A stretch of 64,000 nt of DNA, from assembly GCA_018110985.1 (NCBI GenBank), contig JAGAWT010000003.1:62001-126000 (forward strand), read 5' to 3'. Below, piece by piece: positions 23,286-33,019 of the stretch (position 1 is the first letter of the stretch; each line of letters begins with the position of its first letter). A model generated the notes under the pieces. That model saw only the letters and a program-made list of their open reading frames with translations, made no database searches and was not told where the DNA came from. Origin of the DNA: Oscillospiraceae bacterium (GTDB lineage Bacteria; Bacillota; Clostridia; Oscillospirales; Ruminococcaceae). Position numbers and translations under genes: made by a program.

Positions 23286-24212
23286 ATGAAGATCGCAAAA
23301 ACAGTTTCGGAATTAGTAGGAGGCACCCCCCTCGTTGAACTGACAGGCATCGAGAAGGAGTTTGGTCTGGAGGCAAAGGTGGTAGGAAAGTTGGAGCTTT
23401 TCAACCCCGCAGGCAGCGTAAAGGACAGGATAGCAAAGGCTATGATAGATGATGCGGAGGAAAAGGGCTTTTTAAAGCCGGGCAGCACCATCATTGAGCC
23501 TACCAGCGGCAATACGGGCATAGGTCTCGCATCCATCGCAGCCGCCAAGGGCTACCGTATAATCATCACCATGCCCGAGACCATGAGTATAGAGCGCAGG
23601 AACCTTATGAAGGCATACGGTGCGGAGCTTGTCCTCACCGAGGGCGCTAAGGGCATGAAGGGTGCCATTGAAAAGGCAAACGAGCTTTCCCATGAGATAC
23701 CCGACAGCTTCATCCCCTCACAGTTCACAAACCCCGCAAACCCTGCGATACATGAGAAGACAACAGGTGTTGAGATCTGGGACGATACCGACGGCAAGGT
23801 GGATATATTCGTTGCAGGTGTAGGCACAGGCGGAACTCTCACAGGTGTGGGCAAGTACTTAAAGTCCAAGAATGCGGATGTCAGGGTGGTTGCGGTAGAG
23901 CCTGCGAGCTCTCCCGTCCTCTCCGAGGGTAAGGCAGGCCCCCACAAGATACAGGGCATAGGTGCAGGCTTTGTGCCCGATACCCTTGATGTGTCCGTTT
24001 TTGATGAGGTGATCCCTGTTGAAAACAACGATGCCTTCGATACCGGCAGGCTCATAGCAAGGAAGGAAGGCGTGCTTGTAGGCATTTCCTCCGGTGCTGC
24101 GGTATGGGCAGCCGTACAGCTTGCAAAGCGCCCCGAAAACAAGGGCAAGGTGATCGTGGCTCTCCTCCCCGACACAGGCGAGCGCTACCTCTCCACTCCC
24201 ATGTTCTCATAA
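23286..24212 (+). CDS. cysK: Cysteine synthase A (O-acetylserine sulfhydrylase)
   Basis: It makes cysteine from O-acetylserine and sulfide using pyridoxal phosphate. The 308 residues include the cofactor lysine in [11 protein letters not shown] (about residue 42), the substrate loop TSGNTG (about 70), the phosphate-binding [10 protein letters not shown] (about 178) and SSGAAVW near 266. The ATG at 23286 follows AAGGAGG by eight bases; a longer frame from 23262 has no ribosome site. It shares a transcript with the Rrf2 regulator and ends before a strong terminator. Length and motifs are complete. Confidence 0.95.
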   Translation: MKIAKTVSELVGGTPLVELTGIEKEFGLEAKVVGKLELFNPAGSVKDRIAKAMIDDAEEKGFLKPGSTIIEPTSGNTGIGLASIAAAKGYRIIITMPETMSIERRNLMKAYGAELVLTEGAKGMKGAIEKANELSHEIPDSFIPSQFTNPANPAIHEKTTGVEIWDDTDGKVDIFVAGVGTGGTLTGVGKYLKSKNADVRVVAVEPASSPVLSEGKAGPHKIQGIGAGFVPDTLDVSVFDEVIPVENNDAFDTGRLIARKEGVLVGISSGAAVWAAVQLAKRPENKGKVIVALLPDTGERYLSTPMFS

Positions 24213-24254
24213 GAAGCAGGCTCACGGTCAACCGACCTTCGGTAAGTATGCTCT

Positions 24255-24283
24255 TTCCCCCGACCCTGTCGGGGGAATTTTTA
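24255..24283 (+). terminator. Rho-independent terminator after cysK
   Basis: TTCCCCCGAC (24255-24264) pairs with GTCGGGGGAA (24268-24277) over a 3-base loop and is followed by a T-run (24278-24282). Confidence 0.88.
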
Positions 24284-24352
24284 TAATCAGGCGAAAATGC
24301 CTTTACACCCGCACATTTTTTCACAGCCACTGCTTAGCAGGGTTTAACTCTC

Positions 24353-24381
24353 TTGACAATCACCTTCGGATATGTTAAAAT
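24353..24381 (+). promoter_or_regulatory. Promoter of the zinc-ribbon protein gene
   Basis: TTGACA (24353-24358), 17 bases, TAAAAT (24376-24381). Because transcription would begin near 24388, the longer reading frame that opens at 24353 cannot be used and the start falls at 24428/24431. Confidence 0.75.
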
Positions 24382-24427
24382 GATTCTTGATATGGCTGCG
24401 AAAACCCAAGTATATGCACAAGGTGAT

Positions 24428-25408
24428 ATGATGATTATTTGCAAAAAGTGCGGGGCGGAATGTCCCGATGGAAATATATTCTGTGAAAAATGCGGCAAGG
24501 AGCTTGAAGTGAACATCCTGCCGGATAATATAGACCCTCAGGGAAATGTGATAAATCGTGAGGAGACCAAGGAGACGCCGCGGGGACGAAAGACCCCCAA
24601 GGTGCCCGTGAAGATGACAGAGGCTCAGAAGGCTGCAAGGCGCAGGACACTGAGGATACTGGGCATCATCCTTGCGGTCATAGCGGTCTGCATACTGGCA
24701 GTGACGGTCTACAATACCACAGGCTCTCAGAAGGGCTTCAACGCTTCCCAGAAGGTCCCGCTGGGCAGGAACGTGGAGTATGCGGAGTCCGAAACAGGGC
24801 TCAAATTCACGGAAAAGTCCGCAAACGGCATGATAAACACCATGACGGACTTTGACTATATCTGCGTTTCCGAAAAGACGGTAAAGGTCAGCGGCTCCGA
24901 GCAGCCTCAGTGGGCTATAATGCTGTCGGTGGACAGTGACGGCATGATAAACGAAGTGGAGTATTACGACTTCTCCCAGCTCAGGGTAAACTGGCAGGGA
25001 CGCAAGATGGCTGAGATGCTGGATGAGAACTACCTTACCTACGGTATGTCCATAAAGAATGTGAACAAGTCTCTCGGCATGAAGCCCTATTATGTGAAGA
25101 GAAACGTGTCAAACGATTCCCTGTACTGCTACAGGTACTATTTCACCGATGAAAAGGCGGGCTACGACCGTGCCTTCAACTTCTATGTGGGCTTTTCGGA
25201 TACGGATCTTTCCGTGCGCTCCGTGGAGTACAGCGAGATAGAGTATGCAAAGGTCATACTCAATGCGGACAACGACATCCAGAGACCTGTGGCAGGGGTT
25301 TTTGCCCTCCCCGCCGCAGATGAAGCGGACAGTGCAGCGGAGAATGTGACAGAAGAAGTCTCCGATGAAGAAACTGAGGAAAGCTCCGAAGAGGAGACCG
25401 CCGAATAA
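24428..25408 (+). CDS. Membrane protein with N-terminal zinc ribbon, function unknown
   Basis: The first 25 residues form a CxxC-x11-CxxC zinc ribbon (CKKCGAECPDGNIFCEKCGK). A charged linker follows, then one membrane segment (about residues 73-97: ILGIILAVIAVCILAVTVYN). The outer domain of about 200 residues (VPLGRNVEYAESETGLKF, YLTYGMSIKNVNKSLGMK) is not recognised, and the C-terminus is Glu/Ser-rich. The ribbon-then-membrane design is common in Clostridia proteins of unknown function. The ATG at 24428 (or 24431) has AGGTG just upstream and is fixed by the promoter. The next gene starts 32 bases later, so it may be transcribed together with the glycan cluster. Confidence 0.65.
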   Translation: MMIICKKCGAECPDGNIFCEKCGKELEVNILPDNIDPQGNVINREETKETPRGRKTPKVPVKMTEAQKAARRRTLRILGIILAVIAVCILAVTVYNTTGSQKGFNASQKVPLGRNVEYAESETGLKFTEKSANGMINTMTDFDYICVSEKTVKVSGSEQPQWAIMLSVDSDGMINEVEYYDFSQLRVNWQGRKMAEMLDENYLTYGMSIKNVNKSLGMKPYYVKRNVSNDSLYCYRYYFTDEKAGYDRAFNFYVGFSDTDLSVRSVEYSEIEYAKVILNADNDIQRPVAGVFALPAADEADSAAENVTEEVSDEETEESSEEETAE

Positions 25409-25440
25409 CAGTATTTTGATCTTGCAGAAAGAATCACAGT

Positions 25441-26853
25441 ATGAACAAATATAAAAAGCTTCTCGGAAATACTCTTGTCTTTGGCGTGGGACAGGTGCTC
25501 TCAAAGCTGATAGGATTTTTCCTTGTGGCTCTGTATACCCATTTCATGACTGAAACGGAGTATTCGAGAAGCGATGTTATATACCAGTCGATAAATGTGC
25601 TACTGCCCCTTGTCACCTTCCAGATGTCCGATGCGGTGATCCGTTTCGGCATGGACAAGGAATATGACCCCCGAAAGGTCTTTACCTGCGCAAATGCGGC
25701 GCTCCTTCTCGGCATGACCCTGTTCATGCTCTTTACGCCTCTGGTGGCATCCACAAAGGCTCTGGGCGAATACACATTCCTGCTGTTTGTGGCGTGCTAC
25801 TTCTCCTGCTTCAGGCAGATCACCTCCCAGTTCGTAAGGGCAAGGGGCTATGTGAAGCTGTTTATGGCAGACGGCGTGGTAGCAGTCGTGAACCAGCTCA
25901 TATTCAACCTTATATTCATTGCAGCCCTTAGAATGGGCGTTACGGGCTATGTGCTCAGCATTATCCTCTCCGATGCCATTTCCATGGTGTGGCTCTACAT
26001 TCTGGCAGGACTTGGCAGGTTCAGTGACACCCGCTTTTTCAGCTTTTCCCTTTTAAAGGAGATGCTGAGATTTTCCGCCCCTCTTATACCCACATATATC
26101 CTGTGGTGGATAACCTCCGCCTCCGACAGGTTCTTTGTCATAGAAATGGTGGGGGATACGGAAAACGGTATCTACTCAGTAGCCTACAAGCTGCCCACTC
26201 TGCTCATGCTGGTGACCACCATGTTCTATCAGGCGTGGCAGATGTCCTCCATAGAGGAGAGAAACAGCAGGGGGATAGGTAAATTCTACGAAACGGTGTT
26301 CGGGGCTTATTCCTCCCTCATATTCATGGCGGCAGCCGGGATAATCCTGCTCGTAAAGCCTCTTACCGCCGTCATAACCCCTCAGGACGACCCCTCGAAG
26401 CATTTTGACCTTGCATATCTGTACACCCCCATACTCGTGGTCTCCATGGTGTTCCAGTGCTTCTGCCAGTTTTTGTCCTCTGTGTACACCACAAAGAAAA
26501 AGTCCCTCAATTCACTGTACACAGCCATTGTGGCAGCCGCCGCAAATATCATCCTGAATTTTGCGCTCATCCCCCGCATAGAGGTCTACGGTGCAGCCAT
26601 AGCAACGGCATTTTCCTACTTTGCCTGCTTCGGCGTGCGTGTATTCGATGTGAGGAAGCTCATCTATTTCAAGGTGAATTTCCTTCGCCTTATCGTAAAT
26701 ACGGTGCTTATTACAGCCATGTGCGTGATCGCCGTAAAGGAGCCGCCCCACTGCATAGTGACCCAGGTGCTGCTCTTTGTGTTCTCCCTTGCCTTTAACT
26801 TCGGCGCCATAATAAAGACGGTGAAGAGACTTCTGTCAAGGAGAAGTGCATAG
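25441..26853 (+). CDS. Polysaccharide flippase (Wzx/MOP superfamily), first copy
   Basis: The 470-residue protein has about 12-14 membrane segments. Its N-terminus (NTLVFGVGQVLSKLIGFFLVALYTHFM) is typical of the polysaccharide transport branch of the MOP exporters, and SAPLIPTYILWWITSASDRFF lies in the middle. These proteins flip undecaprenyl-linked oligosaccharides across the membrane. The gene begins the glycan cluster and is followed by two GT-C-like proteins. Base composition is like the GC-richer parts of the window, unlike the second flippase (40704-42050). Confidence 0.85.
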   Translation: MNKYKKLLGNTLVFGVGQVLSKLIGFFLVALYTHFMTETEYSRSDVIYQSINVLLPLVTFQMSDAVIRFGMDKEYDPRKVFTCANAALLLGMTLFMLFTPLVASTKALGEYTFLLFVACYFSCFRQITSQFVRARGYVKLFMADGVVAVVNQLIFNLIFIAALRMGVTGYVLSIILSDAISMVWLYILAGLGRFSDTRFFSFSLLKEMLRFSAPLIPTYILWWITSASDRFFVIEMVGDTENGIYSVAYKLPTLLMLVTTMFYQAWQMSSIEERNSRGIGKFYETVFGAYSSLIFMAAAGIILLVKPLTAVITPQDDPSKHFDLAYLYTPILVVSMVFQCFCQFLSSVYTTKKKSLNSLYTAIVAAAANIILNFALIPRIEVYGAAIATAFSYFACFGVRVFDVRKLIYFKVNFLRLIVNTVLITAMCVIAVKEPPHCIVTQVLLFVFSLAFNFGAIIKTVKRLLSRRSA

Positions 26854-26868
26854 CGCAAAGGAACTCTT

Positions 26869-26916
26869 ATGTCAAAAGAAATACGGGCGGTCGGTAAAAA
26901 GATATGGAACTTGTGA
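26869..26916 (+). CDS. Possible 15-residue leader peptide before the first GT-C gene
   Basis: An ATG at 26869 preceded by AAGGAACTCTT encodes MSKEIRAVGKKIWNL and stops at 26914-26916, 13 bases inside the next gene. The real gene start at 26904 has no clear ribosome site, so translation of this short frame could help ribosomes re-initiate there. This rests on ribosome-site quality only. Confidence 0.3.
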   Translation: MSKEIRAVGKKIWNL

Positions 26917-28559
26917 AAAGATACGAGGCATTTGCCCCGAAAAAAACGGTATATACAGCCTTTTACTGCCTTTACCTGCTGATATTCGCAGTGACGGCGG
27001 TATTCCATGAGCCCTGGCTGGATGAGGCACAGGGCTGGATGATAGCCCGTGATGCCTCATATCACGATATGCTTTTCCTGCTGCCCCACTACGAAGGACA
27101 TCCGCCTCTGTGGTGGCTGATACTTTCCGTGCCCGCAAAGCTTGGGGTGCCATACGAGCTCTCGCTTGGAGCTGTGACATTTGTGATATATGCCCTTACC
27201 GCCTATATCATCATGTTCCGTTCAAAGCTGCCTCCCTTTATACGGCTCATAGTTCCTTTCTGCTACTACACCTTCTATGAATACGGAGTGGTGGCAAGAC
27301 CCTACGGTATGTATTTCCTGGGCTTCATGCTCATGGCGCTTTTCTACAATGAAAGAAATGAAAAGCCCTTCCGCTTTGTTCTCTCCTGTATGCTCGCCTG
27401 TGCATCCACAGCCTACGGTCTTGTGTTCTGCGGCGGGCTTTCAGCCCTGTGGTGCGTGAAGATAATAATTGAGTACAAAAAGGATATACTGAAGTTCATA
27501 GGCACAAGGCGCTTCTGGGCGCTGGCTTTGCTGCTGGGGGTCGCTCTTCTGGAAATGGCTCTGGTTTTCCCCTATGCCGATACCTTTACGGTGGATAATG
27601 AGCCCATGACCGCAGCACGCTTCGTCAATTCCTTTGTTTACCTGTTTTTTATGCTTCCTGCGGATGCCCTCCTCATTGGTGCGGGCGGCGGCCTCGGCAC
27701 ACTGCTGAAATACAATCCCTTTCCTTTGGATCAGGTATTTATGCTGGGAGGGCTCTCACTTCTGATATGGGTACCCCTTATATCCATTTGCAAAAAGGGA
27801 AAGAAGCTGCCGGAGCTTTTCACGGCATACCCTTTCTTTGCACTGTTTTGTACCTTCGTGTACTTTATGCCCCATCATGAGGGGACAGTGGTCGCATTTT
27901 TTGTATTTCTTCTGTGGATATCTTCGGAAAAAGAGGAGAATGTGCCTGTTTCTGACGGGACTGATATCAAAAGTATGCTGCCTGCGGTGTCAGGAGCGGT
28001 GTTATCGCTTGTGTTCGTACTTAATGCCATGTGGAGCCTGCTTGCCGTGGCAACGGATATCCCAAAGGATTATTATTACGGCAAGGCTGCCGCAAAGTAC
28101 CTGAAAGATGAAGGGCTTTCGGAGCTGAATGTCATGTCGGCGTGGTACGATGAGGCGGATGAATGGTCGGGGCGCATAGTATCCACAAAAAAGCAGCATT
28201 ATGCTGTGACCATAGTTCCGTATTTCGACCGCAACATCTTCTTCAACTTCAATTCCGGCAAAGAGGGCTATATCCTGCATATCATGAACGACGACGTGAA
28301 CAATGCCGACTTTGCGGAGTGGAAGAACACCGTACCGGATGTGCTTGTGGGAGAACCGCAGATAAAGGAAATATACGGAAATGTATCCAACGGGGACTAT
28401 ATACTGATAAAGACCATCCCCTACGATAAGGTCTCAAAGCTTTCCCATGCCACAAACTTTCTGAGCATTTATCTGCGTAAGGATCTTTTTGACGACTTCC
28501 CGGATATACATCCTCAGAATGAAATGGACATGGAGTTTCTTGAACAAAAAGGAAATTAG
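26904..28559 (+). CDS. GT-C-like integral membrane glycosyltransferase, first of a tandem pair
   Basis: The 551 residues begin with a membrane segment (about 17-35) and the outer loop EPWLDEAQGWMIARDAS. There an acidic pair (Asp-Glu) lies in the first external loop, as in GT-C enzymes that use polyprenyl-phosphate sugars (the PMT/ArnT type). About nine more membrane segments follow, with HYEGHPPLWW and VVARPYGMY, then an outer C-terminal domain of about 170 residues. The next gene is a clear paralogue, so this is a tandem duplication. A role in adding sugars to the exported glycan or to a surface protein is likely, but donor and acceptor are unknown. The ATG at 26904 lines up with the paralogue's start. 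Confidence 0.65.
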   Translation: MELVKRYEAFAPKKTVYTAFYCLYLLIFAVTAVFHEPWLDEAQGWMIARDASYHDMLFLLPHYEGHPPLWWLILSVPAKLGVPYELSLGAVTFVIYALTAYIIMFRSKLPPFIRLIVPFCYYTFYEYGVVARPYGMYFLGFMLMALFYNERNEKPFRFVLSCMLACASTAYGLVFCGGLSALWCVKIIIEYKKDILKFIGTRRFWALALLLGVALLEMALVFPYADTFTVDNEPMTAARFVNSFVYLFFMLPADALLIGAGGGLGTLLKYNPFPLDQVFMLGGLSLLIWVPLISICKKGKKLPELFTAYPFFALFCTFVYFMPHHEGTVVAFFVFLLWISSEKEENVPVSDGTDIKSMLPAVSGAVLSLVFVLNAMWSLLAVATDIPKDYYYGKAAAKYLKDEGLSELNVMSAWYDEADEWSGRIVSTKKQHYAVTIVPYFDRNIFFNFNSGKEGYILHIMNDDVNNADFAEWKNTVPDVLVGEPQIKEIYGNVSNGDYILIKTIPYDKVSKLSHATNFLSIYLRKDLFDDFPDIHPQNEMDMEFLEQKGN

Positions 28560-28563
28560 GCCG

Positions 28564-30210
28564 ATGGAACAGACAAAGGATCTGCGGACATCTCTCAGGG
28601 GCTTTCTGCCCTGCGGGGCTTTCCTGCTTTATACGGTACTGTTTTTTGTGACTTCCGTTTTCCATGAGCCGTGGCTCGATGAAGCCCAGAGCTGGCTCAT
28701 AGCAAGGGATGCCTCATTTCATGACATGGTCTTCGTACTGCCCCATTATGAGGGACATCCCCCTTTCTGGTGGCTGCTTTTATCCCTTCCCGCAAAACTC
28801 GGTCTTGACTATGAAATGTCTCTTACGGTCATAAGCTGCGCAGTCTTTGCGGCAATATCCTTTCTGGTCATATTCAGATCCCCTTTTCCGCTTTATGTGA
28901 GGCTTTTGCTGCCGCTCAGCTATCATATCTTCTACGGCTACGGCGTTATAGCCCGCCCCTACGGTATCTGCATACTTGCTTTCATTCTTATGGGCATCAC
29001 CTATAAGGAAAGGGATGAAAAGCCTTTTCTCTATATCTTCGCGAACATACTGGCCTGCTCGGCGACTGCCTTTGCGGTAGTGCTCTGCGGCGGTCTGGCT
29101 CTGTGCTGGTGCATAGACCTTTTCAGGGAATACAGAAAGGATATCCCGTCCTTTTTCAGGAACAAAAGGTTCTTTGCGCTGCTTTTGCTGCTGTGCTTTG
29201 CCCTCTTTGAGCTGTATCTCTTCATACCCTATGAAGATACTTTTTCCTATTCGGAGGATCCGCTGACTGCGGGGGCTTTCCTTCACGGAATGTATTATAT
29301 GCTCCTTATGCTGCCCGCCGATGCGCTGCTTATCGGCACGGGGATGGGGCTGGGAGGACAGGTGAAATACAGCAGCTTCCTTCCGAGGGAATACCTTTCC
29401 ATGACCGTTGTCAGCCTTGCGATGTACTTCTTCCTTTTCAGACTGCTTCTCAGGAAGAACAAGGCAAAAGAGTTTGTCCTGCCCTATGTCCTGCTTTCGG
29501 CTTTCGGTGCGGGTGTGTATTTCACGGTACACCATGAGGGCATGGTTTTCGTGTTCATCCTGTTTGTGCTGTGGATATGCTTTGACAGCAAAGAGGACAG
29601 GGCTTTGAAGATCGACGGATACATAAACAGAGCTAAGGCGGACAGGCTCGGACTGTGCCTGCTGGCGGGAAGTGCCGCTCTGGAATGTATCTGGTCTGCG
29701 GTGGATATCACCGCCGACATAAGGGGCAATTTCTATTACGGCAGAGAGGTCGCCGCATATTTAAAGGAAACGGGGCTTTGGGAAAGAAATATAATGACCC
29801 CTTTCTACGAAAACGCAGACAGCAGCTTTCTGAGCACTAACAAGCAGGAGACCGCCGCAACGGTGAACCCCTATTTCGACAAGAATATTTTCTTCGGACT
29901 CAATTCCGGCAATGAGGGGTACATAATACACCGCAACTCGGAGGAGATAAACGAAAAGAATCTTGCGGAGTGGAAAAATACCGTTCCCGATGTCCTCATA
30001 GGCGAGCCGGATCTTCTGACAGCCTACGGCAGGGACAGCGGTATCGGAAATTCGGATTATATACTTATAAATACCTTTCCCTTTGCACAGCTTGTGAAAA
30101 TGGGCGGATATACCACTTACACGAGCGTATATCTCAGAAAGGATCTTTTTAAGGAATACCCGGATATACAGCCGCAGAATGAGATGGACAGGGAGTTTAT
30201 CTCCCCGTGA
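28564..30210 (+). CDS. GT-C-like integral membrane glycosyltransferase, second of a tandem pair
   Basis: This 548-residue protein follows its paralogue after 4 bases and shares its whole plan: EPWLDEAQSWLIARDASFHDM in the first outer loop, HYEGHPPFWW, VIARPYGIC, LPADALLIG and the shared end YLRKDLFKEYPDIQPQNEMD. The two look roughly half identical over their full length. The ATG at 28564 is chosen because it lies just after the previous stop, with GGAAA upstream; the longer frame at 28489 overlaps the paralogue by 70 bases. Two diverged copies kept side by side may add different sugars or work as a pair. Confidence 0.65.
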   Translation: MEQTKDLRTSLRGFLPCGAFLLYTVLFFVTSVFHEPWLDEAQSWLIARDASFHDMVFVLPHYEGHPPFWWLLLSLPAKLGLDYEMSLTVISCAVFAAISFLVIFRSPFPLYVRLLLPLSYHIFYGYGVIARPYGICILAFILMGITYKERDEKPFLYIFANILACSATAFAVVLCGGLALCWCIDLFREYRKDIPSFFRNKRFFALLLLLCFALFELYLFIPYEDTFSYSEDPLTAGAFLHGMYYMLLMLPADALLIGTGMGLGGQVKYSSFLPREYLSMTVVSLAMYFFLFRLLLRKNKAKEFVLPYVLLSAFGAGVYFTVHHEGMVFVFILFVLWICFDSKEDRALKIDGYINRAKADRLGLCLLAGSAALECIWSAVDITADIRGNFYYGREVAAYLKETGLWERNIMTPFYENADSSFLSTNKQETAATVNPYFDKNIFFGLNSGNEGYIIHRNSEEINEKNLAEWKNTVPDVLIGEPDLLTAYGRDSGIGNSDYILINTFPFAQLVKMGGYTTYTSVYLRKDLFKEYPDIQPQNEMDREFISP

Positions 30211-30251
30211 CAGCATTGTAATGTTGGTGTTTTACAGTTTTCGGAGCACTT

Positions 30252-31724
30252 ATGTATAAAAAAAATCTGAGTGGGATCTACAAGCACTGGGATTTTCTTA
30301 TCATACATATGATATGCGTTCAGTTGGCTTTTTTTCTGTCATGTATGATAAGAAACGGATTTACGGAGAATCCCTATTCAAAGGACATATATACGAGCGT
30401 AGCCATTGTTTCGGAGTGCTCGTGCATGATCTGCGTTATCCTTTTCAAGACCCTTAAAAATATACTCAAGCGCAGTTTTGGCGGAGAGATCAGGGCAGTG
30501 CTGATCCAGAGCGCCGGGGTACTGCTGGGCGATTCTCTGTTTCTCTTTGCTGTAAAGCGAAGTGCGGAGTACTCCAGGATCGCCTTGTTCCTGATGGCAG
30601 GGATATACTTTGTCTTAGCGTTATCCGTGACTTTTTTCCACAAAAGGGTACTCAACGAAAACAGGAAAAAAGCCGCAAAGACCCGGAAAATGCTCATAGT
30701 TACCACATCAGACAGGGCATATAGTCTGTACAGTGAAATGAGTTCTTCACAGACCCTCAATTATTCCCTGATAGGCGTGTCGCTGATAGACGGATCCTCT
30801 GCACAGACTCAGACGGATGAAACAAGCGGGATCCGTATCATTTCCCGTGATGCGGAGGAGCTTAAAGAGTATATACGCCATGAGTGGATAGATGCCATAT
30901 TCATAGACCTTCCCTTTGATACTGCCTGTTTGTCGGAAATACTGGATCTTACAGCTTCTGCCGGCATTACTCTGCATATTGATATAGACCAGATAAATAT
31001 CTCTTCCGGGGAAAGCCGCAAGCTGGTGGAGCGTATAGGCGAACATACGGTCATGACTACAAGTATAAACACCGTTTCGGCAGAGGAACTGTTCCTGAAA
31101 AGAGCCATGGACATAGTCGGCGGACTGCTTGGATGTGTGCTCACCGGTCTGATAGCTCTGTTTCTTGCACCTGCAATAAAACTTTCTTCTCCGGGTCCTG
31201 TGTTCTTCACACAGGAAAGGGTGGGGAGAAACGGGAAAAAGTTCAGGATGTATAAGTTCCGCAGTATGTACATCGATGCGGAGGAAAGGAAAAAAGCTCT
31301 TGCTTCGGAAAACCGTGTGAGTGACGGGATGATGTTCAAGCTGGATTACGATCCTAGAGTGATAGGCTGTGAAATGCGACCCGACGGTACTGTGAAAAAG
31401 GGGCTTGGAAACTTCATCCGTGACACCTCAATAGATGAGTTCCCACAGTTCTACAATGTCCTGAAGGGGGAAATGTCCCTGGTGGGCACACGCCCGCCCA
31501 CTGTTGATGAATGGGAAAAATACGAACTCAGTCACCGTGCACGTCTTGCCATAAAGCCGGGCATAACAGGGCTCTGGCAGGTGAGCGGAAGGAGCAGTAT
31601 AACGGATTTCAACGAGGTAGTAAGGCTTGATACCAAGTATATATCCGAATGGAGTCTTTTTCTTGATATAAAAATACTTCTGAAGACCATTAAGGTCGTT
31701 CTGAAAAGGGAAGGTGCGATGTAG
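30252..31724 (+). CDS. Undecaprenyl-phosphate sugar phosphotransferase (initiating enzyme)
   Basis: The 490 residues have four or five N-terminal membrane segments, a CoA-binding-like middle domain and a C-terminal bacterial sugar transferase domain. That domain carries KRAMDIVGG, SSPGPVFFTQERVGRNGKKF, MYKFRSM, DEFPQFYNVLKGEMSLVGTRPP and GLWQVSGRS. This is the WcaJ/WbaP/EpsL polyprenyl sugar-1-phosphate transferase layout. It starts the repeat unit by moving a sugar phosphate onto undecaprenyl phosphate at the inner face. All catalytic motifs are visible. The Wzy-like gene begins immediately after its stop codon. Confidence 0.92.
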   Translation: MYKKNLSGIYKHWDFLIIHMICVQLAFFLSCMIRNGFTENPYSKDIYTSVAIVSECSCMICVILFKTLKNILKRSFGGEIRAVLIQSAGVLLGDSLFLFAVKRSAEYSRIALFLMAGIYFVLALSVTFFHKRVLNENRKKAAKTRKMLIVTTSDRAYSLYSEMSSSQTLNYSLIGVSLIDGSSAQTQTDETSGIRIISRDAEELKEYIRHEWIDAIFIDLPFDTACLSEILDLTASAGITLHIDIDQINISSGESRKLVERIGEHTVMTTSINTVSAEELFLKRAMDIVGGLLGCVLTGLIALFLAPAIKLSSPGPVFFTQERVGRNGKKFRMYKFRSMYIDAEERKKALASENRVSDGMMFKLDYDPRVIGCEMRPDGTVKKGLGNFIRDTSIDEFPQFYNVLKGEMSLVGTRPPTVDEWEKYELSHRARLAIKPGITGLWQVSGRSSITDFNEVVRLDTKYISEWSLFLDIKILLKTIKVVLKREGAM

Positions 31725-32960
31725 ATGCAGGAAACGGAGATAAAAAAATATCCTGAGACGGCTGTAAAATTGTATATTGGAGCATTCATTTGTATGCTTA
31801 TAAGTGAAATGCTCCTGATGTCAATGGTATTGACGACTTTTTCTGTTATGCTTTATGTTAGAGAAACGCTATTACTTGTTTCCAAAATACTTATAGTAGT
31901 AAAAATATTGAAATATGACTTAAACCAGCGTGCATTTCTGATTTTTGTTGGTATACCGCTTTTTATCATATCACAGATACAATTTTACACCGTTGATGGC
32001 AGGTTTATACCTACACTTTTTCCAATGATAATTGGTTCTTTGAATGTGGATTTCAAGAGGATCGCTAAGGTGTATTTTTATACAGCAAGTTCTTTTTTGG
32101 TCACCATGTTCATTATGTCGATCGCTGGGGTGATCCCCGACTTGCAGTATCCAACGGTGATAGAAGTTTTGGGTTCAAGTGTAAGGCACTCCTTCGGATT
32201 ATACTACACAGCATTTTTAGGCTCCTTTGGTTTTTCTGTCATGATCGCCTTTATTATAGCGTATAATGATGACATGACTTTTCTGCATTATGTTGCCGGC
32301 CTGATTTTGACATTTCTTATCTTTTGGGCATGTAAGACCAGAGTAGATCTAATTTGTATGTTGATCCTCTGGATCGGAGTTTTTGTTATAAATATTTTGA
32401 AAAAGAAAGACTTCATAGAAAAAAAAGGACAAAGCAATCTACTCTGTAAGATCTATGAAACAGTTTGCATATACAGTGATATAATCGCTGCTGTTGTTAT
32501 GACGGCATTAACATTGATGTATGACGATAAAAACTCTTTTTTTGTTCGTCTTAACGGGATACTGAGCGGTCGTTTGTATCTTGGAAAAGAAGCTTTTGCA
32601 AGGTATACCCCAAAGCTGTTCGGTCAGGTTGTGCAGATGACCGGAAATGGCGGGTCTGTAGAACCGAGAGAAAACTATTTTTTCATAGATTGTTCGTACA
32701 TACTGTGTTTATTGCAGAATGGTATTATTGTGACATTGATAATGATGCTGATATTTATTATCATCGGCAAACGGTACAAATATAATTATATTATGCTTTA
32801 TTGCCTTGCCTTGATGTCTTTGAATTGTATGATAGCTATGCACTGGGACAATATATGTATAAATTTTTTGGCAGTCGCATTCACCGCTTCCGGTGGGATA
32901 GAGTTGAACGAATTACCATTTATGAAAAAGCTAAACTCTTTTATCCCAGTAAAAAAATGA
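31725..32960 (+). CDS. Wzy-like polysaccharide polymerase (putative)
   Basis: The 411-residue protein is almost entirely membrane segments (about ten), with one larger outer loop near residues 275-325 (RLNGILSGRLYLGKEAFARYTPKLFGQ). The loop pattern, including LSGRL and a region rich in Phe/Tyr/Gly, is like O-antigen and capsule polymerases, which are otherwise poorly conserved. It begins right after the initiating transferase stop (TAG then ATG). Base composition is clearly AT-richer than the genes before and after, typical of polymerases swapped between strains. The call rests on topology and place. Confidence 0.65.
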   Translation: MQETEIKKYPETAVKLYIGAFICMLISEMLLMSMVLTTFSVMLYVRETLLLVSKILIVVKILKYDLNQRAFLIFVGIPLFIISQIQFYTVDGRFIPTLFPMIIGSLNVDFKRIAKVYFYTASSFLVTMFIMSIAGVIPDLQYPTVIEVLGSSVRHSFGLYYTAFLGSFGFSVMIAFIIAYNDDMTFLHYVAGLILTFLIFWACKTRVDLICMLILWIGVFVINILKKKDFIEKKGQSNLLCKIYETVCIYSDIIAAVVMTALTLMYDDKNSFFVRLNGILSGRLYLGKEAFARYTPKLFGQVVQMTGNGGSVEPRENYFFIDCSYILCLLQNGIIVTLIMMLIFIIIGKRYKYNYIMLYCLALMSLNCMIAMHWDNICINFLAVAFTASGGIELNELPFMKKLNSFIPVKK

Positions 32961-33019
32961 AGTTATTTTACTCCTACAACTAATAACTGTTCATAAACAA
33001 TTGAAGGGATGAGTTTATT

